Assembly (NCBI RefSeq): GCF_001999285.1
Contig: NZ_MLHN01000018.1
Location: 58,141-122,140, forward strand
Source: Rodentibacter genomosp. 1
GTDB taxonomy: Bacteria; Pseudomonadota; Gammaproteobacteria; Enterobacterales; Pasteurellaceae
Direction: 5' to 3'
DNA length: 64,000 nucleotides
Positions 21,759-32,711 of this stretch are shown here, in pieces. Position 1 is the stretch's first letter, and every line of letters starts with the position of its first letter. The position numbers were made by a program, and so were the translations under genes. The notes beneath the pieces are model-generated. The model made no database searches. It was given only the letters and a program-made list of their open reading frames with translations, and was not told where the DNA came from.

Positions 21759-23048
21759 TTAGCTAAGAATTTTCCAAGATCTAAATCCGTAGATAGCAAT
21801 GACGACAAAGCAGACAAGCGGTAGAATAAAGGAGAAGTTCACTGCAGGTAGTCCCATGACTTCACCTTGGTCGATAATCATACCTTGCAATGGAGGCATT
21901 AATGCGCCACCGACAATCGCCATCACTAAGCCTGCCGCCCCGATTGTGGATTCTTCTTTTAAGCCATTAAGTGCAATACCATAAATGGTTGGGAACATCA
22001 GTGACATAAAACCGGAGGTTAAAATTAAGCAATACAATCCCCAGATACCATCAATAAAAATCACACCGAGAATACTAAAGAAACCACCGATAGCAAAGAG
22101 CATTAACATAAATTCGGATCTGAGATATTTCATTAAACTGGTACTAATGAAACGACTAGCGATAAAAATCCCCATCGCAATAATATTGAAATTTTGCCCT
22201 TCCGCTTTAGTAAAACCTAAACGTTCCGCATATTGAACAATAAACGTCCAACACATAATTTGCACACCGACATAAAAGACTTGCGCAATAACGCCCTCAC
22301 GATATTTTGCTTTTTGTACCAAGCGACTAACGGCTTCTTTAAAGGTAATACGACAATCGCCCTCTTCAACTCTTACTTTCGGCATTTTATAGAGACTGAT
22401 AATAACCAGCACCGCAATCACCACAAAGCCTAACACAATGTATGGGTTACGAATTTCAGCGAGATCATGTGTACGAATCCCCATTTTTTCCGCTTCTGAC
22501 AACGTATGGAAAATCAAATTACCGGCAGCATCGCGTTTATCAGACTCAAGATTAGTTAACACCAATTGAGAAGCCACAAACATACCGGTGATTGAACCTA
22601 ACGGATTAAAAGATTGAGCAAAATTCAAGCGACGAGTTGCCGTTTGCGGATCGCCCATCGCGAGAATATAAGGGTTTGCCGTCGTTTCCAAGAAAGCCAG
22701 ACCAAAGGTTAAAATATAAAGTGAGATCAAGAAAAAATTAAACTCTTCATATTTTGCCGCTGGCCAGAATAAAAAAGCACCGATAGCATAGAGAATAAGT
22801 CCTAGCATAATTCCTGCTTTGTAGCTGTAACGACTGGCGAATATCGCTGCAGGAATCGCCATTGTGCCGTAACCGCCATAGAAAGCGAACTGTACTAAAG
22901 CCGCTTCTGAAGCCGGAATTTCCATCACGGTTTGAAATACCGCTACCATGGGATTGGTAATATCATTCGCAAATCCCCATAGTGCAAATAAGCTCGTAAT
23001 TAAAATAAACGGGATAACAAATTTCTTTTCTAATACTTTGGCACTCAT
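21759..23048 (-). CDS. fucP: L-fucose:H+ symporter
   Basis: The 429-residue major facilitator protein has about 12 membrane segments. SLFALWGFANDITNPMVAVF (about 15-34) and FLETTANPYILAMGD (about 119-133) are signature segments of the FucP branch. It imports L-fucose for the catabolic genes just upstream in the same operon. It begins 43 bases after the fucA stop. Confidence 0.94.
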   Translation of the reverse strand: MSAKVLEKKFVIPFILITSLFALWGFANDITNPMVAVFQTVMEIPASEAALVQFAFYGGYGTMAIPAAIFASRYSYKAGIMLGLILYAIGAFLFWPAAKYEEFNFFLISLYILTFGLAFLETTANPYILAMGDPQTATRRLNFAQSFNPLGSITGMFVASQLVLTNLESDKRDAAGNLIFHTLSEAEKMGIRTHDLAEIRNPYIVLGFVVIAVLVIISLYKMPKVRVEEGDCRITFKEAVSRLVQKAKYREGVIAQVFYVGVQIMCWTFIVQYAERLGFTKAEGQNFNIIAMGIFIASRFISTSLMKYLRSEFMLMLFAIGGFFSILGVIFIDGIWGLYCLILTSGFMSLMFPTIYGIALNGLKEESTIGAAGLVMAIVGGALMPPLQGMIIDQGEVMGLPAVNFSFILPLVCFVVIAIYGFRSWKILS

Positions 23049-23091
23049 AATACCTTCCTTATATTAATTAGTAGAGAGGAGTAAAGAACTG

Positions 23092-23739
23092 CTATTCTTC
23101 AATGCGTAATCCATACGTATGGAATTTTCCTAATACCACCTGCATTTGCTCACGGCTCAAAAGTGGAATCTCTAACCCGGTTGCAAGTAATTTCAAATAC
23201 CAAGAAGCCAATACCTCCACTTCTTGTGCAAGCCACAACGCTTTGTCAAGATTTTCACCACAAGCAATTAAGCCATGGTGAGCCAACAAAATTGCCTTAC
23301 TTTTTTTGATTCCCTCCGACACGTAAGAGGCAAGTTCCTGCGTACCAAATGTTGCGTAAGGTACGCAAGGAATATGATCGGTTCCCCCTACAGCAACCAT
23401 ATAGTGAATAGCCGGAATCGGTTTTTGGAGAATGGACAATCCGGCGCAATGAAGAGAATGATTATGTACGACCGCATTCGCTTCGGCGCGTACTTGATAG
23501 ACAGCTAAATGAAATTGCCATTCGCTGGAAGGCAGTTTTCCCTCCTCGTGTGTACCGTTGTTATCGACATACACGATGTTTTCCGGTGTGATTAAATGAT
23601 ATGGCATACCGGTGGGAGTAATCAGCATACCGTCTTTATAGCGTACACTTACATTCCCTGCGGTACCTTGGTTTAAACCTAATCGGGTCATCTCAAGGCA
23701 GGTGTCGATAATTTTTTGCGAAAGTTCTTTTCTATTCAT
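23092..23739 (-). CDS. fucA: L-fuculose-1-phosphate aldolase
   Basis: FucA splits L-fuculose 1-phosphate into dihydroxyacetone phosphate and L-lactaldehyde. The 215-residue class II aldolase retains the active residues Glu73, His92, His94 and His155 at the same positions as the E. coli enzyme, and the phosphate-binding GTAGNVS loop (about 25-31). It starts 20 bases after fucU. Confidence 0.96.
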   Translation of the reverse strand: MNRKELSQKIIDTCLEMTRLGLNQGTAGNVSVRYKDGMLITPTGMPYHLITPENIVYVDNNGTHEEGKLPSSEWQFHLAVYQVRAEANAVVHNHSLHCAGLSILQKPIPAIHYMVAVGGTDHIPCVPYATFGTQELASYVSEGIKKSKAILLAHHGLIACGENLDKALWLAQEVEVLASWYLKLLATGLEIPLLSREQMQVVLGKFHTYGLRIEE

Positions 23740-23759
23740 TTTTAAGTACCTCTAACTTG

Positions 23760-24194
23760 TTATAAAACGGGCGTAACCCCTTTTTTGATAATAATGTTGC
23801 CGTATTTGGCGGTTTCTCCGGTGATAACGATGGCATAGGCTTGTTTTGCACGCTGATAGAAATCAAAGCGATCAATACGGGTGAGATTAGGCACGAAACC
23901 GACCGCACTTTGAATCGCATTGAGATAGCGTTTTTCAACTTCGGGATCGAGCATATCGCCTTGCACCGCTTGCATCATTACCAATGGAGCTTCGACATAA
24001 GAGTCAAATTCAAATAATGGCGAGATGCCTGCTAATAGCGTTTCGACAGAAATGCCGTCTGCCCGAACCACGTTTTGATGCAACGAATGCGCCGGAAAAT
24101 GTGCGTCAGCAAGTACGAGTTCATCGCCATGCCCCATTTCGGCAAGAATTTTGAGTAACGCGGGGGAAATTGCCGGATGAATACCTTTTAACAT
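23760..24194 (-). CDS. fucU: L-fucose mutarotase
   Basis: FucU interconverts alpha- and beta-fucose. The 144-residue protein starts [34 protein letters not shown], with the RbsD/FucU-type histidine at residue 22. I chose the ATG at 24194 because AGGAG is well placed and the length is normal; the frame is open further up but overlaps fucK. It follows fucK by 31 bases. Confidence 0.95.
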   Translation of the reverse strand: MLKGIHPAISPALLKILAEMGHGDELVLADAHFPAHSLHQNVVRADGISVETLLAGISPLFEFDSYVEAPLVMMQAVQGDMLDPEVEKRYLNAIQSAVGFVPNLTRIDRFDFYQRAKQAYAIVITGETAKYGNIIIKKGVTPVL

Positions 24195-24225
24195 GAGATT
24201 GCTCCTATTCGTTTGCAAAATTAAA

Positions 24226-25638
24226 CTAAGGATAAATACGTTTGCGTTGTGGCTGCATGGCTTTTTGAGCGGCTTCCGGACTATCGTAAATACCAACTCC
24301 CACAAAGGTAAACATCGCTGCGCCTAGCACTGTGCTTTCCGTAACATCAACCACCTCAATGGGTAAACCCAAAACATCAGCACGGATTTGGTTCCAAAGT
24401 GGATTTTTAGAACCGCCCCCGACACAGATCAAACTTTCGGCTTTGAAATGACTGACTTGCTGTAATACGTTCAATCCCTGTTTGAGTTGATTTGCCATGT
24501 AGTGGAGTGCGGCACGATAGATTTCGCCACGCGTAGCAAACATGGAAAGTCCTGCAATGTTGCCTTTACCTGATTGGCTAAAAACGCCTTGAAAATCGAC
24601 CGCACTTTTGATGTCGTTTTCACCTGCCTCATAACCTTCTTGAATCATCTTGGCGTAATATTGGTCTGTGCCATATACATCGGCGAACAATAATTTACCC
24701 AACCACTCCATAATGCCCGAGCCGACCCATTGCACCGCCGGATTAAAGCAATTCGGTTGAACGTCAAATTCCGTCGTTAATCCTTGCGAAATAAAATTAA
24801 ATTGCGGTTTTGCATATGGCGTACGCACCATTAAAATTTCCCACGTACCGGAACTCAGCACGGGTTGATTTAATGCTGCTCCGGAACCGAATACGGCAAA
24901 TTGAGTATCATGTCCGCAAGCAATCACCGGAATGCAATTTATCCCCCAACGGGCAGCAAGTGTGTGGGTGAGTTCTCCCACTTTTTCACCGGCATGACGC
25001 ATGGGTGGAAAATGATTTGGGGTTAATCCAAGCAACTGCAAAATGCCTTCGTCCCAATCACCGCTAGCAAGATTAGTCATCATAGAGGTGCCCGCCATGC
25101 TGTGATCGGTTGTCCATTCGCCGGTTAAACGTTGGGTTATCATGGAAGAAATGAACACAAACTTATCCATTTTTTGGAAAATCTCCGGTTCATATTCTTT
25201 CAACCAAAGCAATTTAAATAAGGTATTAAAACTGTATTGCCCAATACCATTGCGTTGATAGAGATCCTCAATGTCAAGCAACCTTGGTAAGGATTCCATC
25301 GTTGGAAGCGTACGTGGGCATTTCCAAGAAATAATCGGATAAAGCTGTTGCCCCTCATGATCAAATGGCGCGCCATCCACACCAAATGTGGTAACGGAAA
25401 TGCCAACAATATCGTTTAGATCAATATGTTGTTGTTTTAATTGATTAATCGTGTGATCGACACAATCGGATAACTTTTGCCAAATTTCTGCAAAATCCCA
25501 AATATGGTAATCCGCGAATTTGGCATCAGGTTGGGTATTGTTCGCAATATGATGGGATGCCAGAATTTCGCCTTTATCACTCATTGCAATAGTACGTAAA
25601 TTGGTCGCACCGCAATCAAAAATCAGTACGATAGGCAT
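24226..25638 (-). CDS. fucK: L-fuculokinase
   Basis: FucK phosphorylates L-fuculose. The 470-residue FGGY-family kinase opens with [12 protein letters not shown] (phosphate loop), and has [13 protein letters not shown] in the middle and [23 protein letters not shown] near the C-terminus for ATP binding. It is the second structural gene after fucI, from which it is separated by a hairpin of two USS. Confidence 0.95.
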   Translation of the reverse strand: MPIVLIFDCGATNLRTIAMSDKGEILASHHIANNTQPDAKFADYHIWDFAEIWQKLSDCVDHTINQLKQQHIDLNDIVGISVTTFGVDGAPFDHEGQQLYPIISWKCPRTLPTMESLPRLLDIEDLYQRNGIGQYSFNTLFKLLWLKEYEPEIFQKMDKFVFISSMITQRLTGEWTTDHSMAGTSMMTNLASGDWDEGILQLLGLTPNHFPPMRHAGEKVGELTHTLAARWGINCIPVIACGHDTQFAVFGSGAALNQPVLSSGTWEILMVRTPYAKPQFNFISQGLTTEFDVQPNCFNPAVQWVGSGIMEWLGKLLFADVYGTDQYYAKMIQEGYEAGENDIKSAVDFQGVFSQSGKGNIAGLSMFATRGEIYRAALHYMANQLKQGLNVLQQVSHFKAESLICVGGGSKNPLWNQIRADVLGLPIEVVDVTESTVLGAAMFTFVGVGIYDSPEAAQKAMQPQRKRIYP

Positions 25639-25662
25639 AAGCCCTCCCTAAAATTGAGAAAA

Positions 25663-25702
25663 AAGTGCGGTTGAAAAAATAAATGAATTTTTAACCGCAC
25701 TT
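25663..25702. terminator. USS-pair hairpin between fucI and fucK
   Basis: AAGTGCGGTT (25663-25672) and AACCGCACTT (25693-25702) form a stem that extends through A- and T-rich inner arms with one bulge. It lies 57 bases past fucI and 24 before fucK. Inside an operon it may act as a partial terminator or an mRNA processing/stability element. Confidence 0.45.
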
Positions 25703-25759
25703 CAATGTGGGTTCTGATGGAATGGCAGCACGCACTGAAAAGCACGTGCCAATCATCAC

Positions 25760-27529
25760 TTATTTATAAAGCGGCCCGAAGTTTTCACAAGCGCGATAAT
25801 CCTGACCTTCTTTATCTTGGCCAAAACCATTCCAAGCACTTGGACGGAATATATTGCGTTCATCAACGTTATGCATACAAACCGGAATGCGTAACATTGA
25901 GGCAAGGGTGATGAGATCTGAACCAATATGTCCATAAGTGGCGACACAATGGTTTGCTCCCCAATTTGCCATAACGGAATACACATCGGTGAATGCGCCT
26001 TTGCCTGTTAGGCGAGGAACAAACCACGTTGTCGGCCAAGTTTCATTCGTGCGTTTGTTAAGGATATCGTGGACTTGTTCCGGTAAATCAATTGACCAAC
26101 CTTCGGCAATTTGCAATACCGGCCCTAATCCTTTGATAAGGTTGATACGATGCATGGTGAACGGCATACCGCCTTTAGTTAAAAATTGGGAAGATAAACC
26201 GCCACCACGGAAATATTCATGTACCGCCGGACACCAACGGGTATTCTCCAAACAACGTTTGCCGTCTTCTTCGGTTACTTCCCAAGCCGGTTTAATCGTG
26301 GGTTTGCCATTCTCATCTTGATGTTGCCCCGTTCCATCAAGTGCGGCAGAACCGGAGTTAATTAAATGAATAAAACCGCTTTCCGGTTTCCAACCGGTCA
26401 CACGTTCAACGGATTCCGGACTCCAGTAAGTACGTACGTCAGCAAAAATTTGTGCTTGACCGGTTAGTTGATGTCCGAACAGCATACATACCGCATTCAA
26501 ACTGTCATTTTCAGTCGCAAGAATATAGGGTGGACGAACCCCATTCCAATCATAAGTAGAGTTCAACATTGCTTCCATAAAGTCGCCGTTTGGTAAATGA
26601 TCCGTCCAATGACGTTGACCTTGGAAACCGGCTGCAATCGCGTTATGACCCAATGCTTCTTCAGCGTAATTTAATTTCGCTAATTTCGGATTCCCTACCA
26701 TCAAATCACGAGTAATGATGGTCATTTTCACCACATTTTCCCAAAGTTCGGCACGTTCTTCTGCGCTGCGTTGGTTTTCAGGGCTGTTTACATCAATGCC
26801 CTCTTTGCAATATTGTTTTACCCAATAAAGTGCTAAGTCCACTTCTTCTTGATCATAAATTTTGCGATCTAAACGCCGTTTGATTTCTGTCATATCAACA
26901 TATTCATTACGCATACCGAGGTATTCTTGGAAAAATTGCTGGTTCACAATGGCTCCGGCGATCCCCATAGAGACAGAACCAATAGACAAATAAGATTTAC
27001 CACGAATGGTTGCTACGGTGAGACCGGCACGGACAAAACGTAAGAGTTTTTCTTTTACATCCTCCGGAATTTCGGTGTCATCTGCTTCCTGAACTTCTGT
27101 ACCATAAATTGAGAATGCCGGTAAACCTAATTGGGAATGACCTGCAAGTGCAGCAGCAAGATAAACCGCCCCCGGGCGTTCAGTGCCATTAAATCCCCAA
27201 ATGGCTTTTGGCATATGCGGATCCATATCAATAGTCTCTGAACCGTAGCACCAGCAAGGGGTGACAGTAATGGTTAATCCCACATTTTCACGTTTAAATT
27301 TATCCGCACAAGCCGCGGCTTCAGCAACGCCACCGATACAAGTATCGGCAATCACACAACTAACAAAAGAACCATCTGTATGGCGAATATGTGTTTGTAA
27401 CAAGTCTGCAACAGATGTTGCCATACGCATGGTTTGATCTTCTAACGATTCACGTACGCCCATACGACGACCGTCAATGGTTGGACGAATACCGATTTTA
27501 ATACGATTGGTTTGGGTGAAAGATGTCAT
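25760..27529 (-). CDS. fucI: L-fucose isomerase
   Basis: FucI converts L-fucose to L-fuculose using Mn2+. The 589-residue protein matches the family along its length: [20 protein letters not shown] at the start, [32 protein letters not shown], and the metal region [15 protein letters not shown] and ENDSLN. I start at the ATG at 27529 (MTSFTQ) because AGGAGAG is correctly spaced; an ATG 11 codons upstream is open. A perfect CRP site lies about 135-150 bases upstream. Confidence 0.96.
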   Translation of the reverse strand: MTSFTQTNRIKIGIRPTIDGRRMGVRESLEDQTMRMATSVADLLQTHIRHTDGSFVSCVIADTCIGGVAEAAACADKFKRENVGLTITVTPCWCYGSETIDMDPHMPKAIWGFNGTERPGAVYLAAALAGHSQLGLPAFSIYGTEVQEADDTEIPEDVKEKLLRFVRAGLTVATIRGKSYLSIGSVSMGIAGAIVNQQFFQEYLGMRNEYVDMTEIKRRLDRKIYDQEEVDLALYWVKQYCKEGIDVNSPENQRSAEERAELWENVVKMTIITRDLMVGNPKLAKLNYAEEALGHNAIAAGFQGQRHWTDHLPNGDFMEAMLNSTYDWNGVRPPYILATENDSLNAVCMLFGHQLTGQAQIFADVRTYWSPESVERVTGWKPESGFIHLINSGSAALDGTGQHQDENGKPTIKPAWEVTEEDGKRCLENTRWCPAVHEYFRGGGLSSQFLTKGGMPFTMHRINLIKGLGPVLQIAEGWSIDLPEQVHDILNKRTNETWPTTWFVPRLTGKGAFTDVYSVMANWGANHCVATYGHIGSDLITLASMLRIPVCMHNVDERNIFRPSAWNGFGQDKEGQDYRACENFGPLYK

Positions 27530-27661
27530 AATAGTGTCTCTCCTATCATTTTTAACATTCATATTGAAATCTCGGATAAGCGGTTTATCTGCTTAACTTG
27601 AAATTATTTTTGAATAAAAAAATGAAAGAAAATAGGAGAAACATGAAGTTGATTTCAAATT

Positions 27662-27677
27662 TGTGAAAGGGATCACA
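27662..27677 (-). promoter_or_regulatory. CRP-binding site upstream of fucI
   Basis: TGTGA-AAGGGA-TCACA is a perfect match to the canonical CRP core TGTGA-N6-TCACA. It lies in the 228-base gap between fucR and fucI, consistent with cAMP-CRP activation of fucose catabolism. Confidence 0.75.
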
Positions 27678-27757
27678 ATAATCGGGTATTTTTTTAGGAA
27701 AATAATGACCGATTATTGCTTATATTTTTAGCAAACGGTAAATTCGGTCATTATTTA

Positions 27758-28507
27758 TTACAAAACGGTCAAAATATCGTTTTTTTCACAATATGTCTGA
27801 AGTGTTTCGGATAAATCGGAATCAGTAAAAAGAGTATTAATTTCTCTCAATTCAGTTAATTGGATAAGGCTTTTTTTCTCAAATTTGGAATGATCCGCCA
27901 AAAGATAAGCATGCTCTGATGCTTCCATCATTTTACGCTTTACAGACGCATTTAACTCGTTGGACTCCCAAATGTTTCCTTGATTATCAATCCCGGAACA
28001 AGAAAAAATAGAAAAGTTAATATGGAGGCGTTGTAATAAATATTCTGATAACGGCCCATAAAATGCTTCATATTTTGATGAATAAACCCCACCGGTTACA
28101 ATGGTTTTAATGTTGGGCTTATTAACCAATGCGTTGATATTCAGCATAGAATTAGTTACCACCGTGCAAGGAATATCCGGCATTAAATGCGCAAAATACC
28201 AACTTGTAGAACTTGCATCTAATCCAATCACCGCATTTTCATAAAGTAATTCAAGCGCATTTTTAGCAATATAGCGTTTTTCGGTTGCATTAATATATCG
28301 CCGAGTCTGAAAAAAAGAGCCCAGATCTGTCGTTTTATTACTTATCGCCCCGCCATGGGTACGATAAAGCAATCCTTGTTTTTCAAGCCGATTAAGATCA
28401 CGTCGGATGGTTTCAACAGATATGTCGCACTTTTCAGCCAGTTCAATCACACTCGCCTTTCCTTGCTGATTAATCCATTGCAAAATCATGTCATCTCTAT
28501 TACGCAT
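27758..28507 (-). CDS. fucR: L-fucose operon DeoR-family regulator
   Basis: The 249-residue protein has an N-terminal DeoR helix-turn-helix (residues 6-58, with VIELAEKCDISVETIRRDLNRLEKQGLLYRTHGGA) and a sugar-phosphate sensing domain (IGLDASSTSWYFA, TVVTNSMLN, ADHSKFEK). In E. coli FucR is the activator responding to fuculose 1-phosphate. I start at the ATG at 28507, preceded by GGGGTG; 20 codons upstream are open but unsupported. It is in line with fucI and divergent from glmU. Confidence 0.92.
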   Translation of the reverse strand: MRNRDDMILQWINQQGKASVIELAEKCDISVETIRRDLNRLEKQGLLYRTHGGAISNKTTDLGSFFQTRRYINATEKRYIAKNALELLYENAVIGLDASSTSWYFAHLMPDIPCTVVTNSMLNINALVNKPNIKTIVTGGVYSSKYEAFYGPLSEYLLQRLHINFSIFSCSGIDNQGNIWESNELNASVKRKMMEASEHAYLLADHSKFEKKSLIQLTELREINTLFTDSDLSETLQTYCEKNDILTVL

Positions 28508-28628
28508 ATTCACCCCAAATCGCTCAAAAATTGTCTCATTATAGAGTTTTTTAGAAAAAATAAACAACTTATCATCTTTTCCTTTCTACGCTAAAATATT
28601 TCGACTTTTTGATCACAAGAGAGAATTT

Positions 28629-29999
28629 ATGACAAACAAAACATTAAGTGCGGTCATTTTGGCGGCAGGAAAAGGTACGCGTATGTATTCCGATTTACCA
28701 AAGGTGTTACACTGCGTGGCGGGTAAACCGATGGTCAAACACGTGATTGATACGGCAAATTCATTAGGGGCTGAAAACGTACATTTAATTTACGGACATG
28801 GCGGTGAATTAATGCTTGAACGCCTTGCCAATGAAAACGTCAATTGGGTATTACAAACCGAGCAGCTCGGTACCGCTCATGCGGTTCAACAGGCTGCTCC
28901 TTTTTTTAAGGATAATGAGGATATTGTAGTACTTTACGGCGATGCACCGCTCATTACAAAAGAAACCCTAGAAAAACTTATTGCAGCAAAACCTGAAAAC
29001 GGCATTGCCTTATTAACCGTGAAATTGGACAACCCAACAGGTTACGGGCGTATTATTCGTGAAAATGGGAATGTGGTTGCCATTGTGGAACAAAAAGATG
29101 CCAATGCCGAACAATTAAACATTCAGGAAGTGAATACCGGTGTAATGGTTTCCGATGGGGCAAGTTTCAAAAAATGGCTCGCACGCGTGGGTAATAATAA
29201 TGCTCAGGGCGAATATTATTTAACGGATTTAATCGCTCTTGCCAATCAAGACGCTTGCCAAGTTGCCGCTGTTCAAGCCACGGATAAAATGGAAGTGGAA
29301 GGGGCAAATAACCGCCTACAATTAGCCGCACTGGAACGTTACTATCAACATAAGCAAGCCGAACGCTTATTGTTAGAAGGTGTGATGTTATTTGATCCGA
29401 CACGTTTCGATTTACGAGGTTCGCTAGAACACGGTAAAGATGTTGAAATTGATGTGAATGTGATTATTGAAGGCAAAGTGCGGTTAGGAAATCGGGTGAA
29501 AATCGGTGCAGGTTGCGTGCTGAAAAACGTGGTAATTGGTGATGATGTAGAAGTGAAGCCTTACTCCGTTTTAGAAGATGCCACCATTGGTGAAAAAGCA
29601 GCGATTGGCCCGTTCTCCCGTTTACGCCCGGGTACAGAGCTTGCCGCTGAAACTCATGTCGGCAACTTTGTGGAAATCAAAAAATCCCTTGTTGGTAAAG
29701 GTTCAAAAGTGAACCATTTAACCTATGTGGGAGACAGTGAAATCGGCTCAAATTGTAATATTGGCGCCGGTGTGATCACCTGTAATTATGACGGTGCCAA
29801 TAAATTTAAAACCATTATCGGTGATAATGTCTTCGTGGGTTCCGATACACAATTAGTCGCACCGGTAACCGTTGAAGACGGCGCAACCATCGGCGCAGGT
29901 TCAACCATCACTCGCAATGTCGAAAAAGATGAGTTAGTGATTACCCGCGTACCACAGCGTCATATTCAGAACTGGCAACGCCCAGTGAAAAAGAAATAA
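28629..29999 (+). CDS. glmU: Bifunctional UDP-N-acetylglucosamine pyrophosphorylase / glucosamine-1-phosphate N-acetyltransferase
   Basis: GlmU makes UDP-GlcNAc for murein and LPS. The 456-residue protein has the N-terminal nucleotidyltransferase motif LAAGKGTRM (11-19) and the C-terminal left-handed beta-helix hexapeptide repeats, with [28 protein letters not shown] in the acetyltransferase site. It is divergent from fucR and is followed by a strong terminator. Confidence 0.97.
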   Translation: MTNKTLSAVILAAGKGTRMYSDLPKVLHCVAGKPMVKHVIDTANSLGAENVHLIYGHGGELMLERLANENVNWVLQTEQLGTAHAVQQAAPFFKDNEDIVVLYGDAPLITKETLEKLIAAKPENGIALLTVKLDNPTGYGRIIRENGNVVAIVEQKDANAEQLNIQEVNTGVMVSDGASFKKWLARVGNNNAQGEYYLTDLIALANQDACQVAAVQATDKMEVEGANNRLQLAALERYYQHKQAERLLLEGVMLFDPTRFDLRGSLEHGKDVEIDVNVIIEGKVRLGNRVKIGAGCVLKNVVIGDDVEVKPYSVLEDATIGEKAAIGPFSRLRPGTELAAETHVGNFVEIKKSLVGKGSKVNHLTYVGDSEIGSNCNIGAGVITCNYDGANKFKTIIGDNVFVGSDTQLVAPVTVEDGATIGAGSTITRNVEKDELVITRVPQRHIQNWQRPVKKK

Positions 30000-30000
30000 C

Positions 30001-30028
30001 AAAAAGGCTCACTTTCGTGAGCCTTTTT
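30001..30028. terminator. Bidirectional terminator between glmU and accC
   Basis: AAAAAGGCTCAC and GTGAGCCTTTTT form a 12-bp stem with a TTTC loop, with T-tracts on both strands. It begins just after the glmU stop and ends three bases before the accC stop. Confidence 0.9.
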
Positions 30029-30031
30029 TAA

Positions 30032-31378
30032 TTAATCATGTAACCCTAATTTTTTCTCAAGGTAATGAATATTTGTTCCACCTTTTTGGAAGTTTTCATC
30101 TTCCAAAATCATCTCATGTAATGGAATGTTGGTTTTAATACCTTCAATAATCGTTTCAGATAGTGCATTTTGCATACGGCGAATCGCCACATCTCTCGTA
30201 TCGCCATAGGTAATGAGTTTTGCGATCATGGAATCATAATGCGGAGGCACTGTATAACCGCCATACACATGGGAATCCCAACGCACGCCAAAACCACCCG
30301 GTGAATGTAAATGGTTGACTTTGCCCGGTGATGGCAAGAAAGATTTTGGATCTTCCGCATTAATACGGCACTCAATGGCATGACCTTTCACTTTAATATC
30401 TTCTTGTTTGAAAGAAAGTGGTAAGCCTGCTGCAATGCGTAGCTGTTCTTTAACCAAATCCACACCGGTAATCATTTCTGTTACCGGATGTTCTACTTGG
30501 ATACGGGTATTCATTTCAATGAAATAAAATTCCCCATTTTCATATAAGAACTCAAATGTACCCGCACCACGATAACCAATTTCTACACAAGCATTGGCAC
30601 AACGGGAACCAATATCACGGCGAAGTTCTTCAGTGATTCCCGGAGCCGGTGCCTCTTCCACGACTTTTTGATGACGACGTTGCATTGAACAATCACGTTC
30701 TGCCAAATATACTGCATTACCATGCGTATCCGCCAATACTTGAATTTCCACATGACGTGGATTTTCTAAGTATTTCTCCATATAAACCATATCATTATTA
30801 AAGGCAGCTTTTGCTTCCGCCTTTGTCATCGCGATAGATTCTTCTAATGCGTCTTCACTACGGACTACACGCATACCACGACCGCCACCACCGCCTGATG
30901 CTTTGATAATAATTGGATAGCCAATACGTTTTGCGATTTCTTTATTTTTCTTAATATCGTTACCAACAGGCCCATCGGAACCCGGTACACAAGGCACGCC
31001 GGCTTTTTTCATCGCTTTAATCGCAGAAACTTTGTCGCCCATTAAACGAATCACGTCCGCAGTCGGTCCAATAAAAGTGAAGCCGGAACGCTCTACTTGC
31101 TCGGCAAAATCTGCATTTTCAGATAAAAAACCATATCCGGGATGAATAGCATCAGCACCTGTTACCTCTGCTGCTGCAATAATTGCGGGAATATTTAGAT
31201 AACTTTTGGCTGAAGGCGCAGGACCAATACAGACGGTTTCATCAGCCAGTAAAACATGTTTTAGCTCACGATCTGCGGTGGAATGTACCGCAACAGTCTT
31301 AATCCCTAATTCTTTACACGCACGTAAAATGCGTAATGCAATTTCACCACGGTTGGCAATAACAACTTTTTCTAACAT
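30032..31378 (-). CDS. accC: Acetyl-CoA carboxylase, biotin carboxylase subunit
   Basis: AccC carboxylates biotin on AccB with ATP and bicarbonate, the first half-reaction of fatty acid synthesis. The 448-residue ATP-grasp protein shows [12 protein letters not shown] (about 159-170), HVEIQVLAD, the catalytic [14 protein letters not shown] and a C-terminal [11 protein letters not shown] start at the ATG at 31378 ([16 protein letters not shown]), the family start. It follows accB by 59 bases. Confidence 0.97.
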   Translation of the reverse strand: MLEKVVIANRGEIALRILRACKELGIKTVAVHSTADRELKHVLLADETVCIGPAPSAKSYLNIPAIIAAAEVTGADAIHPGYGFLSENADFAEQVERSGFTFIGPTADVIRLMGDKVSAIKAMKKAGVPCVPGSDGPVGNDIKKNKEIAKRIGYPIIIKASGGGGGRGMRVVRSEDALEESIAMTKAEAKAAFNNDMVYMEKYLENPRHVEIQVLADTHGNAVYLAERDCSMQRRHQKVVEEAPAPGITEELRRDIGSRCANACVEIGYRGAGTFEFLYENGEFYFIEMNTRIQVEHPVTEMITGVDLVKEQLRIAAGLPLSFKQEDIKVKGHAIECRINAEDPKSFLPSPGKVNHLHSPGGFGVRWDSHVYGGYTVPPHYDSMIAKLITYGDTRDVAIRRMQNALSETIIEGIKTNIPLHEMILEDENFQKGGTNIHYLEKKLGLHD

Positions 31379-31437
31379 AAGACATTCCATTTGTTAAAAA
31401 ATGGCGAGTAAACCCGCCATTTGGATAATTGAGAAGA

Positions 31438-31911
31438 TTATTCGATAACGATTAATGGTTCGTCAAATTCAACCGGTTCGCCATCATTGACTAAGATTGC
31501 TTTTACCACACCTGCTTTATCTGCTTCAATACGGTTCATCATCTTCATCGCTTCAACGATACAAAGGGCATCACCCACTTTTACGGTTTGTCCCACTTCA
31601 ACAAAGGCTTTCGCATCCGGACTTGGGCTGCGATAGAATGTGCCTACCATTGGAGAACGAACCTGATGTCCGCTTACTTCTTCTGTTGCAGATGGAGCAG
31701 CCGGTGTCGGAGTAACTGCTTGTGTCGTAATCGGAGTTGGAGTAACAGGCGGAACAGGCACAACAGGTGCGATATGTTGCGTAGCTATCGGAGCAACCGC
31801 TGGAGCAGCACGGCTAATGCGAACTGTGCCTTCCTCTTCCTGAACTTCTAATTCGGTGATACCGGATTCCTCAACTAATTCGATAAGTTTTTTGATTTTA
31901 CGAATGTCCAT
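31438..31911 (-). CDS. accB: Biotin carboxyl carrier protein of acetyl-CoA carboxylase
   Basis: AccB carries the biotin that shuttles carboxyl groups. The 157-residue protein has a proline/threonine-rich flexible linker (about 35-80) and a C-terminal biotinyl domain with the modified Lys123 in EAMKMM. The thumb segment [13 protein letters not shown] is intact. It is the promoter-proximal gene of accBC, and a degenerate palindromic repeat lies upstream. Confidence 0.97.
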   Translation of the reverse strand: MDIRKIKKLIELVEESGITELEVQEEEGTVRISRAAPAVAPIATQHIAPVVPVPPVTPTPITTQAVTPTPAAPSATEEVSGHQVRSPMVGTFYRSPSPDAKAFVEVGQTVKVGDALCIVEAMKMMNRIEADKAGVVKAILVNDGEPVEFDEPLIVIE

Positions 31912-31962
31912 ACGTTCTTCCTAAAATAATGAAATTTTTAACTGCACTTTCATTACAATGCT

Positions 31963-32089
31963 GGGTATTATGTCGCACATGCACAAAAACAGAAATTTCA
32001 ATATGTTATAAGCGGGTACACTCAGTATATCCCTACAAGCCTACAAGTATCTGAAAAATGAGCCTTATGCAACTGCCATATAATATTGG
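31963..32089. repeat. Dispersed palindromic repeat, copy C (degenerate)
   Basis: The left arm GGTATTATGTCGCACATGCAC, the inner ACAGAAATTTC, the decayed core (GGGTACACTCAGTATATCCC) and the right arm CCATATAATATTGG follow the order of the full copies, with many substitutions. It lies upstream of accB and past aroQ's upstream end, and may overlap the accB promoter region. Confidence 0.75.
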
Positions 32090-32201
32090 AAACATATAAA
32101 AGTGCGGTCAGTTATAAACCGATTTTTAATCGCGCAAAGGTTACCTTAAATTGATCTAAATTGCGATAAAATTCTATTAATTTCGGTAAAAATACCGCAT
32201 T

Positions 32202-32654
32202 TTATGACTTTCTTGCTAAAAAATCTAAGGCGAATAAAAAGGCAAACTCATAACCTTTGGCTCCTAATCCACAAATCACGCCCTCTGCTACATCGCTGAA
32301 ATAAGAATGATGACGAAATGATTCACGCTTGTGTACGTTAGATAAATGAATTTCAACAAAAGGAATTGAAACCGATAATAATGCATCACGTAACGCCACA
32401 CTGGTATGGGTATAGGCAGCCGGATTGATTAAGATAAAATCCACTTTTTGAAAACTTTGGTGGATTTTATCAATCAACTTTTCTTCACTATTGGCTTGGA
32501 AACAGGTTAATTCAACATTATGCTGCTCTGCCAATACCTTTAGATTCGATTCAATCGCTGCAAGTGATAAACGACCATAGTGCTTTGGCTCACGGGCGCC
32601 TAACATATTTAAGTTCGGGCCGTTTAGTAACAAAATTCGGGATTTTTGCGACAT
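32202..32654 (-). CDS. aroQ: Type II 3-dehydroquinate dehydratase
   Basis: AroQ dehydrates 3-dehydroquinate in the shikimate pathway. The 150-residue protein has [19 protein letters not shown] (about 8-26, with catalytic Tyr and flexible lid), [16 protein letters not shown] (about 78-93) and [15 protein letters not shown] (about 103-117) with the catalytic His. Convergent or operon partners are not obvious; menC lies 57 bases upstream on the same strand. Confidence 0.96.
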   Translation of the reverse strand: MSQKSRILLLNGPNLNMLGAREPKHYGRLSLAAIESNLKVLAEQHNVELTCFQANSEEKLIDKIHQSFQKVDFILINPAAYTHTSVALRDALLSVSIPFVEIHLSNVHKRESFRHHSYFSDVAEGVICGLGAKGYEFAFLFALDFLARKS

Positions 32655-32711
32655 TTTCTCTTCCTTTTAAGGTTGTGCATTATACGGATTTTTCGACAAT
32701 CTCTGGTCGAA

